This document shows positions 21,980-28,835 of a stretch of 31,438 bases of DNA, piece by piece (position 1 is the first letter of the stretch; the number at the start of each line of letters is the position of its first letter). The position numbers and the translations under genes were made by a program. Location: positions 1-31,438 of the IMG/VR virus record IMGVR_UViG_3300025120_000300; one strand, 5' to 3'. The DNA comes from a virus. The notes under the pieces were generated by a model. That model worked only from the letters and a program-made list of their open reading frames with translations, ran no database searches and was not told the origin of the DNA.

Positions 21980-23592
21980 AAATAACTCAAATTTTAGATG
22001 GTTTTCAAAATTTTAGCGCAGGAGAAATTACAACAACAACTGTCGAATTAACTAGAAATGATAATGGTGGTTACTTTGGAAACATTTTTGGCAATATAGA
22101 TACTATTTTAATTCTAAAAAAGGACGACCCAAAAACACACATTTATAAAGCAGGCAGTATTTTAACGACTGCCTCAAATCAAGTAAGGATTATAGCTAAA
22201 AATGGCAACACTCTTACTTTATCAGCAGTACCAAAGAATAATGTTGAGATTAGAATATGGTATAAATATTCAGCTTCAAATATTCCATTAAATTATTTTC
22301 CTTTGCCTTTTTCCCTATCAGCAAAGGCGATACAAAGCTATACTACGCAATGGCTAGCTCTAGCTAGCTCTTCAAGTCCCACGACATTGACCCAATCTTT
22401 ATCGATGAATGATTTTCCCATGTACTTCAGGGGTTCTAATGGAAGCGATACAAACCACTTTATAAAATATAATAACTTTATTGATGGAGTAGAAATTAAG
22501 GGTTATGCAGGAATACTATTGTCAGGTAGTAGCGGAGTTGAGTTTGGAGGAAATATAAAACTAAATAATAAAAAAATAGAATTTACCAATACCATATTTG
22601 GAACTAGCAGTAATTATTATATGGGTTTTTTTTCTAATCCAAACAGGTTAGAAATTAAGGCATACAGTGACATAATTAGATTAAAGAACAGCACGGAGGT
22701 TGAAGGAAATCTAACTGCTTCTGGCACTGTTTCTGGCAATTTTTCTGGTAGTCTTTCGCTAAATTCAAACAAATTATATTTAAGAAGCTCAAATAATAAT
22801 GTTGATTATATTGAATATAGCAACAATAAAACCAATTTTTCGAGCAATTCAGAATTTAATTTTAATAAATTTATTGAAATTGCAGGGTCAAAGACTATAA
22901 CCGCCACTTCGGCAGGTGGAGCATATGATTTTGATTACTCTCAAGAAGAGGGCTATTCAGATCAAGAAAGCTATTCTTTAACAGCCTCATACTCCTTAAA
23001 AACTTCTGAAAGAGTTTTGGTAAAGGGAGTAACAATTACTTCTGACAAAAGGTTAAAAGAAAATATTGAAATATCTTCAAAACAAGAAAACTTAAAAGTA
23101 TTAGAAAAAATAAAAATAAGTGATTATAATTTAATAGGAAATAGCAATAAAGAAAAAAAAATTATTGCTCAAGACTTAGAAAAAGTCTTTCCCCAAGCTG
23201 TGTCAAAAATAGTAGATTTTATACCTAATATTAATAAACACGTTTTTATTAAAAATCTTGGAAAAGATAGTATAGAAATTGATTTAAATAATCATAATTT
23301 AGTTTCTGGGGATGAATTAAGATTTAAAATCTTTAAAAGAAACAATCAATATATTGACCAACAAAGTATTGATTTATTTGTCAAGAAAGTTGAAAAAGAG
23401 AAAATTTTTCTTGAATATTCTGATAATTGCAATTTGCAAGTTGGACAAAAAATTTACCTTTTTGGAAAAAAAGTCCAAGATGTAAGAATGATTGATTATC
23501 AAGAAGTTTTTTGCTTGAATGTTTCGGCAACTCAAGAACTACTAGAGCGAGTTAGAAAACTTGAAGATATTATTTTAAATTTAATAAAATGA
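21949..23592 (+). CDS. Tail fiber 2 with C-terminal S74 intramolecular chaperone
   Basis: A 547-aa paralogue of fiber 1. The first ten residues are the same (MEKTGFFNNS) and so are the first 31 bases. The middle is unrelated until repeats of the FRGSNG...HFIKY type. The S74 domain begins near residue 363 with TSDKRLKENIEIS (Ser/Lys dyad) and contains KIIAQDLEKVFPQAVSKI, followed by a beta domain and a terminal coiled coil with LNVSATQELLERVRKLED. Two fibers with one anchor and different shafts suggest two receptor specificities, or alternative fibers on the same tail. The end overlaps the next gene by 4 bases. Confidence 0.9.
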   Translation: MEKTGFFNNSKITQILDGFQNFSAGEITTTTVELTRNDNGGYFGNIFGNIDTILILKKDDPKTHIYKAGSILTTASNQVRIIAKNGNTLTLSAVPKNNVEIRIWYKYSASNIPLNYFPLPFSLSAKAIQSYTTQWLALASSSSPTTLTQSLSMNDFPMYFRGSNGSDTNHFIKYNNFIDGVEIKGYAGILLSGSSGVEFGGNIKLNNKKIEFTNTIFGTSSNYYMGFFSNPNRLEIKAYSDIIRLKNSTEVEGNLTASGTVSGNFSGSLSLNSNKLYLRSSNNNVDYIEYSNNKTNFSSNSEFNFNKFIEIAGSKTITATSAGGAYDFDYSQEEGYSDQESYSLTASYSLKTSERVLVKGVTITSDKRLKENIEISSKQENLKVLEKIKISDYNLIGNSNKEKKIIAQDLEKVFPQAVSKIVDFIPNINKHVFIKNLGKDSIEIDLNNHNLVSGDELRFKIFKRNNQYIDQQSIDLFVKKVEKEKIFLEYSDNCNLQVGQKIYLFGKKVQDVRMIDYQEVFCLNVSATQELLERVRKLEDIILNLIK

Positions 23593-24242
23593 TAAAAACG
23601 AATCAAGAAGATATTGAAAAATTAAAAAAAATAATTCCACAAGAACATTTGATCCTTTGTACCTCAAATTATAAAGGATTTAGAAATTTTTTAGGCTTTA
23701 TTGCTCAATATATTGTAAATGCGATTCAATGGTTTACAGGGGCTTTCTACGACAATTTGACAAAATATATTGCTCACGTTTTTCTTATTTTTTATAAAGA
23801 CGGAGAGCTTTATGTTGGAGAAATGGATAAAAAAACTGGATGGAGGATTATCCCTATAACAGAATCAAATACTTTTATAAAAATTACTAAAGGTCAAATT
23901 AGAATTTTTGATTTAGGGGCAATAAAAGATGAGGAAATTAAGCATTTTTGCCAATATGGAGAAAAGCAAAAATATTCTCTGCTAGAAGCTATAGCATCTT
24001 TAAAGTTATTTAGATTTTTAAATCTATTTATTTCATATAAAAAAAGGTTTAAAAGCAATAAATGTCATTGCGGTTCAATTTTTTTTAAATATCAACCCTT
24101 TCATAAATTTTTAAAAATAACTGGTAAAACTTTTTATAGAAAATATAAAACGAATCATCCAGAGGCAGTAGATCATTATTTAGTGGATAATTTTGATCTA
24201 AAAATTGTTGAAATTAAAAAGGAAAAAATAAGATGGAGTTAA
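23589..24242 (+). CDS. Candidate permuted NlpC/P60-like cysteine hydrolase
   Basis: The 217-aa protein has a layout that recalls YiiX/YaeF-type circularly permuted NlpC/P60 papain-fold enzymes. A strand with a histidine (H63 in IAHVFLIFYKDG) and an acidic residue (E78 in YVGEMDKKTGW) come first. A helical region 127-150 follows, then a cysteine strand KCHCGSIFF (C161 the likely nucleophile). Such enzymes cleave peptide or amide bonds in cell walls or lipids. Position after the fibers and before the small membrane proteins and spanins suggests an endolysin or envelope-entry hydrolase. No endolysin of a standard family is found elsewhere in the window. There is no signal peptide. The family call is by eye. 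Confidence 0.45.
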   Translation: MIKTNQEDIEKLKKIIPQEHLILCTSNYKGFRNFLGFIAQYIVNAIQWFTGAFYDNLTKYIAHVFLIFYKDGELYVGEMDKKTGWRIIPITESNTFIKITKGQIRIFDLGAIKDEEIKHFCQYGEKQKYSLLEAIASLKLFRFLNLFISYKKRFKSNKCHCGSIFFKYQPFHKFLKITGKTFYRKYKTNHPEAVDHYLVDNFDLKIVEIKKEKIRWS

Positions 24243-24982
24243 AATATATTTTTGAAATATTTAAATCTTTTTTTTTAAAAGGCATAATAAAAAAAATATT
24301 TTCTTTTAAATCAATAAGAGATAGTTTTGTTATTTTTGCTTGTATTTCATCAATAGCAATTTTCTATTATAGTTTTAAATTGCAGGAATACGCAAAAACA
24401 GGATCAGAACATTTTAGATATTCTGATTTTATTAGCTCTAAAATGAAGCCTAAAATAGACAGCGTTATTGATGAATTGTTTGAAACTTCCTCAAGAAACT
24501 CATATTTTTTTATTTCTTTAGTCGAAGTAAATTTTAATAATAATTATTGTCAATATAGATGGAAATATGTCAGAGGGTTTAATGAAGGAAGTAAACAATC
24601 ATTTGACGAAATACAAAAAAAAAATCCTAATTTCAGAGAAGATATGGCTTGGATGTGTAGTGAATGGGATACTAAAGAAAGATTAACAGACTTAGCAAAC
24701 TCAAGAATTAATATTGATGTAGAAAATTCCACAAAAAGCTTATTATTTACTCAAAAACAGTGGATTGATGAAGGAAAAACAAATTATAAAATTAATTATC
24801 TAACTTTTTTTATAAAAGCTTACACCTCAAATTCTGAATTTTATATAATTCAAGTTGCCTCAAAAAAACCACTAAAAAAGATTGTTCAAAGCAATATTTT
24901 TGATTACAAATTTCAATCGTTGATTGAAGAATTGCACAAAATAACCAAACCTATAAAATGGTATGACATATTTAATAGATAA
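24233..24982 (+). CDS. Membrane-anchored protein of unknown function, 249 aa
   Basis: A hydrophobic helix at about residues 32-48 (SFVIFACISSIAIFYYSF) follows a basic N-terminus, so the protein is likely held in the inner membrane with its 200-residue C-terminal domain outside or inside. That domain has several tyrosine, tryptophan and cysteine residues (NNYCQYRWKYV, AWMCSEWDTKERL) and looks like a folded alpha/beta domain. I know no family. It overlaps both neighbours and belongs to the lysis-region block, so an envelope or superinfection role is possible. Confidence 0.6.
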   Translation: MELKYIFEIFKSFFLKGIIKKIFSFKSIRDSFVIFACISSIAIFYYSFKLQEYAKTGSEHFRYSDFISSKMKPKIDSVIDELFETSSRNSYFFISLVEVNFNNNYCQYRWKYVRGFNEGSKQSFDEIQKKNPNFREDMAWMCSEWDTKERLTDLANSRINIDVENSTKSLLFTQKQWIDEGKTNYKINYLTFFIKAYTSNSEFYIIQVASKKPLKKIVQSNIFDYKFQSLIEELHKITKPIKWYDIFNR

Positions 24983-25184
24983 TATTTTCTTTATTTCCAC
25001 ATTATTAGTTTTAGTAATTCAATTATCTCACTGGATTGTGGATAAAATTAAAATTAAAAAAAATATTAAAGAGTTAGAAGAATCTCTTAAAAGATTAAGA
25101 AAAACAAATCACGAGATTAGAAACACGATTTTTGCTCTTAAAATAAAGTTAGAAAACAATGAAAACGCTAATAAAACTGATTGA
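24963..25184 (+). CDS. Small membrane protein with coiled coil, 73 aa
   Basis: A single membrane helix (about residues 5-24, IDNIFFISTLLVLVIQLSHW) is followed by a charged coiled coil (KNIKELEESLKRLRKTNHEIRNTI). This topology matches inner-membrane spanins, but a better spanin pair lies downstream, so the role is open. It overlaps the previous gene by 20 bases and the next by 26 bases. Confidence 0.6.
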   Translation: MTYLIDNIFFISTLLVLVIQLSHWIVDKIKIKKNIKELEESLKRLRKTNHEIRNTIFALKIKLENNENANKTD

Positions 25185-25329
25185 GGAGTGTGTAAATACT
25201 CCTAATAAAATTAGGGGCAGAATGTGTATATTTTGCGTTATTGTGTTTGTTGTAGGACTAATCTACACAGCTAATAATATTATTAGCAAACCTATAAATT
25301 TTGAAGGAAAAATGGAAAGAGCAAAATGA
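25159..25329 (+). CDS. Small single-helix membrane protein, 56 aa
   Basis: The ORF starts inside the previous gene and ends with the ATGA overlap at 25326, the pattern of translationally coupled genes. A basic N-terminal amphipathic segment precedes a membrane helix (MCIFCVIVFVVGLIYTA, residues about 22-38) and a short polar tail. It has the size of a holin or antiholin. No family is recognised. Confidence 0.6.
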   Translation: MKTLIKLIEECVNTPNKIRGRMCIFCVIVFVVGLIYTANNIISKPINFEGKMERAK

Positions 25330-25571
25330 TAAATCATAAAACAGATGAATTTTTAAGAGATTCTTTTGGCAATAAATCATCTAAAAGAATATGGGGTAGT
25401 ATTATTATTGGGCTTGGTGCTGTTGCAGGTATTTGCTTATTTATAATGTCTGTCTTTTTTGGAGGCACAGGAGATCCAGCAACAGCAATTTCAATTATTA
25501 ATAGCTTTCTGCTTTTTGGCGGCTCTCTTTTAGGTATTGGAGTAATAGAAAAATTTGCTATAAAAAAATGA
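25326..25571 (+). CDS. Holin candidate, two membrane helices, 81 aa
   Basis: A charged N-terminus with DSFGNKSSKRIWG is followed by a glycine-rich hydrophobic helix (SIIIGLGAVAGICLFIMSVFF), a short loop GGTGDPATA, and a second helix (FLLFGGSLLGIGVIEKF) with a short basic end. Small two-helix proteins with this organisation lie immediately upstream of spanin genes in many phages and are called holin-like. Holins open the inner membrane to release endolysin and trigger spanin action. The start overlaps the preceding stop (ATGA) and the end overlaps the i-spanin start by 4 bases. Confidence 0.6.
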   Translation: MINHKTDEFLRDSFGNKSSKRIWGSIIIGLGAVAGICLFIMSVFFGGTGDPATAISIINSFLLFGGSLLGIGVIEKFAIKK

Positions 25572-25768
25572 AAAATTTAATTTATAAAATATTGGGGGGA
25601 TTAGTGGTTTTATTTACTTTTTTTCGATTAGGAAAGATAAGTGGAAAGAATGATTTAAAAAATGAAATTAATAAAAAAACTTTAGAAGATGTTAAAAAAG
25701 CTAAAACTATTGATGAAGAAGTTGATAATATGTCTAACTCTGATCTTGACGACCTCTTGCGTAAATAA
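25568..25768 (+). CDS. Inner-membrane spanin candidate (i-spanin, Rz-like), 66 aa
   Basis: One N-terminal membrane helix (about residues 4-22) leads into a charged helical periplasmic part, KTLEDVKKAKTIDEEVDNMSNSDLDDLLRK. The NMSNSDLDDLLRK ending resembles the D-N-L-S-D-D-L pattern at the end of many small phage i-spanins. The o-spanin reading frame starts within it in the +1 frame, the classic nested spanin architecture. The pair bridges inner and outer membranes and fuses them at lysis. It is short for an i-spanin, fitting a compact lysis cassette. Confidence 0.7.
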   Translation: MKNLIYKILGGLVVLFTFFRLGKISGKNDLKNEINKKTLEDVKKAKTIDEEVDNMSNSDLDDLLRK

Positions 25769-25898
25769 ATATAGTGAAGCGTTTTGCTTGGAGTATGCTA
25801 TAATCAAATTTAATCAAAATGAACTTGATAATTTGTTAATAGATTCCAAAAGGAAAGTGGCTAAGAATAATCGTAAGTTTAAGGAGATGTGTAAATAA
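25713..25898 (+). CDS. Outer-membrane lipoprotein spanin (o-spanin, Rz1-like), 61 aa
   Basis: I take the ATG at 25713 (an earlier in-frame one is at 25689). It encodes MKKLIICLTLILTTSC, a lipoprotein signal with a cysteine at residue 16. The mature part has CVNKYSEAFCLEYAIIKF and ends IDSKRKVAKNNRKFKEMCK. The spacing from the lipobox cysteine to the C-terminal N-N-x-x-x-x-x-x-C is the pattern of a common phage o-spanin lipoprotein. The lipobox TTSC has a weak -3 residue. It overlaps the i-spanin by 56 bases in +1 frame. Its presence supports a Gram-negative host. Confidence 0.7.
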   Translation: MKKLIICLTLILTTSCVNKYSEAFCLEYAIIKFNQNELDNLLIDSKRKVAKNNRKFKEMCK

Positions 25899-25901
25899 AA
25901 C

Positions 25902-25939
25902 GATAACCTTTCCGCCGTTGAGAAGAAAGGCTATCTTTT
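25902..25939 (+). terminator. Bidirectional rho-independent terminator between convergent operons
   Basis: GATAACCTTTC (25902-25912) pairs with GAAAGGCTATC (25925-25935), 10 of 11 positions, with a 12-base loop. TTTT follows on the + strand and GTTTTATTT on the - strand. It lies directly after the late operon's last stop and is 80 bases beyond the end of the - strand operon. Confidence 0.8.
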
Positions 25940-25943
25940 CGAG

Positions 25944-26010
25944 TCAATCCTAAGAGATTGAGCTGATAAAATTTGGAAGGTTTATCAGTGCTGATAATAA
26001 ATTCTTATTA
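25944..26010. repeat. Cluster of three small inverted repeats in convergent gap
   Basis: Three perfect stems follow the terminator: TCAATC/GATTGA (25944-25961), CTGATAAA/TTTATCAG (25963-25988) and TAATAA/TTATTA (25995-26010). None is followed by a T-run. They may be extra terminators for the - strand operon, RNA-stabilising 3' structures, or part of a small RNA. Confidence 0.6.
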
Positions 26011-26018
26011 AATAATAG

Positions 26019-26501
26019 TCAAGCAATAGTTATCCGACCTATCACTTCATTTTGATCTGCCCTCCTAGTTTGTTTATTCTCCTCATCATTTAATAAAAAA
26101 TCATTTACAAACCAGTTGCAAGTATCTAGGCTTTCATTTATTATGATATCCTGACTTCCATATTCAAAATTCTCATCAAAGTTTTGACCCATTAACGGAC
26201 AACCTATAGTGTTTCTTAGATAACTTCCTGCGTGTATTTCTATGTTAAATCGCTTTGGAACATTCAAGATTTTAACCCATTGATGTTTTCCTGTAAAATC
26301 TGCTCCCAAAAAGTATTCTCCCATAGGTATTGCTACCTCTTGCCTTTCCAAGATATAAACAGGATTACCCATTCTCGATAATAATTCTAAGGGAGACTTA
26401 GATAAATTTATTTCTTTGTTTATTTGATATACTTTCGAACAATAAAAGCCTTGCCCCTCCTTAGTGCGTCTTAAAATCCTTTTGATATATATATCTTTCA
26501 T
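26019..26501 (-). CDS. DUF5675-family phage protein, 160 aa
   Basis: The family signature is visible: N-terminal GQGFYCSKVYQ, then VAIPMGEYFLG, HQWVKILNVPKRFNIEIHAG, and NTIGCPLMGQ. H90 and C101 in the IHAG...IGC pair resemble the His/Cys placement of L,D-transpeptidase-like enzymes, so an envelope-modifying or wall-degrading activity is possible but unproven. It is the last gene of the - strand operon, reading toward the lysis genes from the other side. Its position in the opposite operon is unusual if it is a lysin. It has no signal peptide. Confidence 0.75.
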   Translation of the reverse strand: MKDIYIKRILRRTKEGQGFYCSKVYQINKEINLSKSPLELLSRMGNPVYILERQEVAIPMGEYFLGADFTGKHQWVKILNVPKRFNIEIHAGSYLRNTIGCPLMGQNFDENFEYGSQDIIINESLDTCNWFVNDFLLNDEENKQTRRADQNEVIGRITIA

Positions 26502-26502
26502 T

Positions 26503-26820
26503 TTATCTTAATTTTAAACTTACCCCTTGCTCTACAACTTGCTCTACAAAGCGGTTTAGCCTATAATCGGGAACTGTTTTTGTTATTATTTCGCAAGTTT
26601 GAGCTAAAAACAGTATAAAATTATTTATTGTTTTAATTTTTTTTCTTTGTTTATACCTTTTGTTATATTTTCTAAAATATTCAGTTTTCTCTTTATTACT
26701 CATTTTTGCAAGCCAAACTTTTCTATATCCTGCCATTTTTTCCCTATTTTTTAAATTCCATCTTTTTGAACCCTCAATCTTTTTTTTTCTTTGATCTTCT
26801 GTTAAAATTATTTTTGGCAT
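26503..26820 (-). CDS. Basic helical hypothetical protein, 105 aa
   Basis: The protein is rich in K, R and aromatic residues with a repeated pattern RWNLKNREKMAGYRKVW...KTEYFRKYNKRYKQR in the first half. It reads like a DNA- or RNA-binding helical protein. The second half has a short hydrophobic stretch (INNFILFLAQ). Several phages have small proteins of this lysine/tyrosine-rich kind near VRR-NUC genes, but no function is known. It is tightly packed between its neighbours. Confidence 0.55.
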   Translation of the reverse strand: MPKIILTEDQRKKKIEGSKRWNLKNREKMAGYRKVWLAKMSNKEKTEYFRKYNKRYKQRKKIKTINNFILFLAQTCEIITKTVPDYRLNRFVEQVVEQGVSLKLR

Positions 26821-26823
26821 ATC

Positions 26824-27270
26824 TTAAATACGTCTTAAAATTTCATTTAATACTTTTTTAAAAACTTGATAATCATCTATAATATAGACATCAAAACCGC
26901 ATTTTGATATTTTTTTATGTGCTAATTTTTGATTGTCTGATATTCTTCCTGTTCTCATTCGTTTAAATTCAACAAAAAAACAATGACCTTCTATTAAAAG
27001 CATAGTATCTGGAAAGCCTGCAACTAAACCCATCTTTGTGTGCCTTTGATTGTTCTCATTACCAATCATTACAAACATTCCATCCCTACTATAAGCTAGC
27101 ATATTAGCCTCAAAGATAGCTTTACATTTCTTTTGTAAATCTTTTTCTTTAAAACTTCTTTCGGCTTGTCGGATCGTCTCTAACTGTTCTGTTGATAAGC
27201 AACCACCTGTATTATAAAGATTGTTAATCTCTTTTAAAACACTTTTATCAGTTTGTTTGTGATGAATCAT
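26824..27270 (-). CDS. VRR-NUC domain nuclease
   Basis: The VRR-NUC fold of PD-(D/E)xK nucleases is recognised by AGFPDTMLL (P87-D88), FVEFKRMRTGRIS (E101, K103) and DNQKLAHKKISKCGFDVYII (Q114). The N-terminal 40 residues are an extra helical extension. Phage VRR-NUC proteins act on branched or flap DNA and may resolve recombination intermediates, here together with the Sak/YqaJ system in the same operon. It is 148 aa, typical of stand-alone phage versions. Confidence 0.9.
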   Translation of the reverse strand: MIHHKQTDKSVLKEINNLYNTGGCLSTEQLETIRQAERSFKEKDLQKKCKAIFEANMLAYSRDGMFVMIGNENNQRHTKMGLVAGFPDTMLLIEGHCFFVEFKRMRTGRISDNQKLAHKKISKCGFDVYIIDDYQVFKKVLNEILRRI

Positions 27271-27273
27271 ATT

Positions 27274-27804
27274 TTAAAATTTAAACGCATAACTAAAATT
27301 AATTGCTCTCTTTAAATCAAAATCCTCATTCTTAAAAATATAGGTAGCAGTCAAGACACCCCCATTAAGAAGAATTTTACCAATAGATAATCCATAAAGC
27401 AACTCACTTTCTTTATTGTTGCCAATTTTTGTATTATTTAGATACAAATTAGATTTTTTTCTAGCATTTATAACATTACCACCAACTAGATATTTATTAA
27501 ACCTTCTAAAAAGCCCCACAGAGTCCGTAGTAAGCCTTGTTTTAGTTTTTATAGCTACTTGGTTATCTTTTCTTATTAAATAGCCCTCAGCCCTTAAAAA
27601 TTGGCTAGTTAGTCTGTTTGTTGATACTCCAACAAAATATTTTTTAGAAATGGGTTGATAATAGTTTAGATTTAACGATAAACCATTTTCTATTTTTTGT
27701 GTTTTATAATCTTTATAATCTTGAGTAAAGACTGTATTAGAAACCCCAATAAAAGCGTTTGCTGTTAATGGTAGCAGTAAAAATGTTATTATTTTTTTAA
27801 TCAT
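27274..27804 (-). CDS. Putative outer-membrane beta-barrel protein with signal peptide
   Basis: The 176-aa protein starts MIKKIITFLLLPLTANA, a clear Sec signal peptide with an ANA cleavage site (after residue 17). The rest alternates polar and hydrophobic residues in amphipathic strands, with short turns rich in N, K and D, and ends NFSYAFKF, a C-terminal aromatic beta-signal. These are hallmarks of a small outer-membrane barrel. No soluble enzyme motif is seen. Prophage-encoded outer-membrane proteins (such as lambda Lom) are known, and some exclude other phages. The setting inside the DNA-metabolism operon is unexpected. It overlaps the upstream gene by 8 bases. Confidence 0.65.
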   Translation of the reverse strand: MIKKIITFLLLPLTANAFIGVSNTVFTQDYKDYKTQKIENGLSLNLNYYQPISKKYFVGVSTNRLTSQFLRAEGYLIRKDNQVAIKTKTRLTTDSVGLFRRFNKYLVGGNVINARKKSNLYLNNTKIGNNKESELLYGLSIGKILLNGGVLTATYIFKNEDFDLKRAINFSYAFKF

Positions 27805-28075
27805 TGTTAGTATTTGTAGGGCTTATCAATTTATATTTTTTTTGACTCGTGCCAATTAATTTATTTTTATAAAATAGCTTTCTTATTACATTAATTAATT
27901 TTTCTTTCTCATAAAGATCAATTCTAAAGTTAAAGTCTCTAGGTTTTTCTTGTTCAATATTCTTTTTTAATGCCACATCTCCAATAAAATCTAAACTATC
28001 TTTATTGATTTTTAACGCTAAAGATTTCCCATATCTTTTTTGATTTTCTTGGTGGCTATGATGGTATTTATTCAC
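27797..28075 (-). CDS. Hypothetical protein, 92 aa
   Basis: I choose the GTG at 28075 because AAGGGAGAAAGG lies just before it and it overlaps the stop of the upstream 51-aa gene; a GTG at 28090 is the alternative. The protein is charged, with NKYHHSHQENQKRYGKSLAL at the N-terminus and ISPTNTNND at the end. It is probably a cytoplasmic helix-rich protein. No family is recognised. Because the 8-base overlap links it to the barrel gene, the two may be co-translated. Confidence 0.55.
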   Translation of the reverse strand: MNKYHHSHQENQKRYGKSLALKINKDSLDFIGDVALKKNIEQEKPRDFNFRIDLYEKEKLINVIRKLFYKNKLIGTSQKKYKLISPTNTNND

Positions 28076-28223
28076 CCTTTCTCCCTTCACTTTTTACTGG
28101 ATTCTTAATTTCTTCCAAATCATGCTCTAAAGATTGCATATTCATTTTAAAATCTATTCCCAATAATTCTCTTTCACAAGCTACCTCAAAAGCTTTTCTT
28201 ATTTTTTCCTCATTCTCTTTCAT
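28068..28223 (-). CDS. Small hypothetical protein, 51 aa
   Basis: The ORF encodes a charged, mainly helical peptide: MKENEEKIRKAFEVACEREL at the N-terminus and NPVKSEGRKGE at the end. Its start lies three bases after the SSB stop and its end overlaps the next gene. This fills an otherwise empty gap in a tight operon, so it is likely real. It has no domain I can name. Confidence 0.6.
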   Translation of the reverse strand: MKENEEKIRKAFEVACERELLGIDFKMNMQSLEHDLEEIKNPVKSEGRKGE

Positions 28224-28225
28224 GG

Positions 28226-28606
28226 TTATTTTTTAATTAAATTAGCTTCTTTATCTTCTTTTTCAACTCTATCTAATATTAGTAAACTAGAGTTAAAATT
28301 TTGCAAAACAATTTCTGTTATGTATTTATCAATTCCGTTGTTATCAGTCCATTTCCTAGTTTGTAGTTGACCTTCGATATATAGCTTACTACCCTTTTTA
28401 ACATAGTTTTTAACCACATTTACTAAGCCTTGATTAAAAACTACGATATTGTGCCACTCTGTTTTTTCTTTTCTTTCACCAGTGTTTTTGTCTTTCCAAC
28501 GCTCCGTAGTTGCAAGAGAAATATTGGCAATCTCTCTGCCATCTGGAGTTTGCCTAATATCTGGACTTTTCCCAAGATTTCCAATTAAGGTGACTTTATT
28601 TAGCAT
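28226..28606 (-). CDS. ssb: Single-stranded DNA-binding protein
   Basis: The OB-fold is clear: MLNKVTLIGNLGKSPDIR at the start, then REIANISLATTERW, EKTEWHNIVVFNQGLVNVVKNYVKKGSKLYIEGQLQTRKWTD. I choose the start at MLNKV (28606) because it matches the family; upstream ATG/GTG codons would add 16 unrelated residues. At 126 aa it is short. After the OB domain it ends KEANLIKK, lacking the acidic DDIPF-type tail that host SSBs use to bind partners. It likely protects phage ssDNA and assists the annealing protein. Confidence 0.92.
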   Translation of the reverse strand: MLNKVTLIGNLGKSPDIRQTPDGREIANISLATTERWKDKNTGERKEKTEWHNIVVFNQGLVNVVKNYVKKGSKLYIEGQLQTRKWTDNNGIDKYITEIVLQNFNSSLLILDRVEKEDKEANLIKK

Positions 28607-28634
28607 TTTTATTTTAATTAAATTAACAGCTAGT

Positions 28635-28835
28635 TCAAAAGCATATTTCAACACCTAACTTTTCAAAAGCATCTATAAGTTTGTTAGTATCCTTATCGTT
28701 TAGCTTGTTTTCATTTATTACATCTATTAAAAGACGAATCCTTTTAAATCCTTTTACAGACTTAAACTTAAGATTTTTTTCGTCATCCTGTGCAATGTTA
28801 TCCTGTGCAATTTTATTAATTTTATTTATATTCAT
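28635..28835 (-). CDS. Hypothetical protein, 66 aa
   Basis: A small, charged helical protein. An N-terminal segment repeats IAQDNIAQD, then comes KSVKGFKRIRLLIDVINENK and a C-terminal helix ending GVEICF. No known family. It is the first gene after the 109-base structured spacer in the - strand operon and lies 28 bases upstream of SSB, so it may share the spacer's regulation. Confidence 0.55.
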   Translation of the reverse strand: MNINKINKIAQDNIAQDDEKNLKFKSVKGFKRIRLLIDVINENKLNDKDTNKLIDAFEKLGVEICF

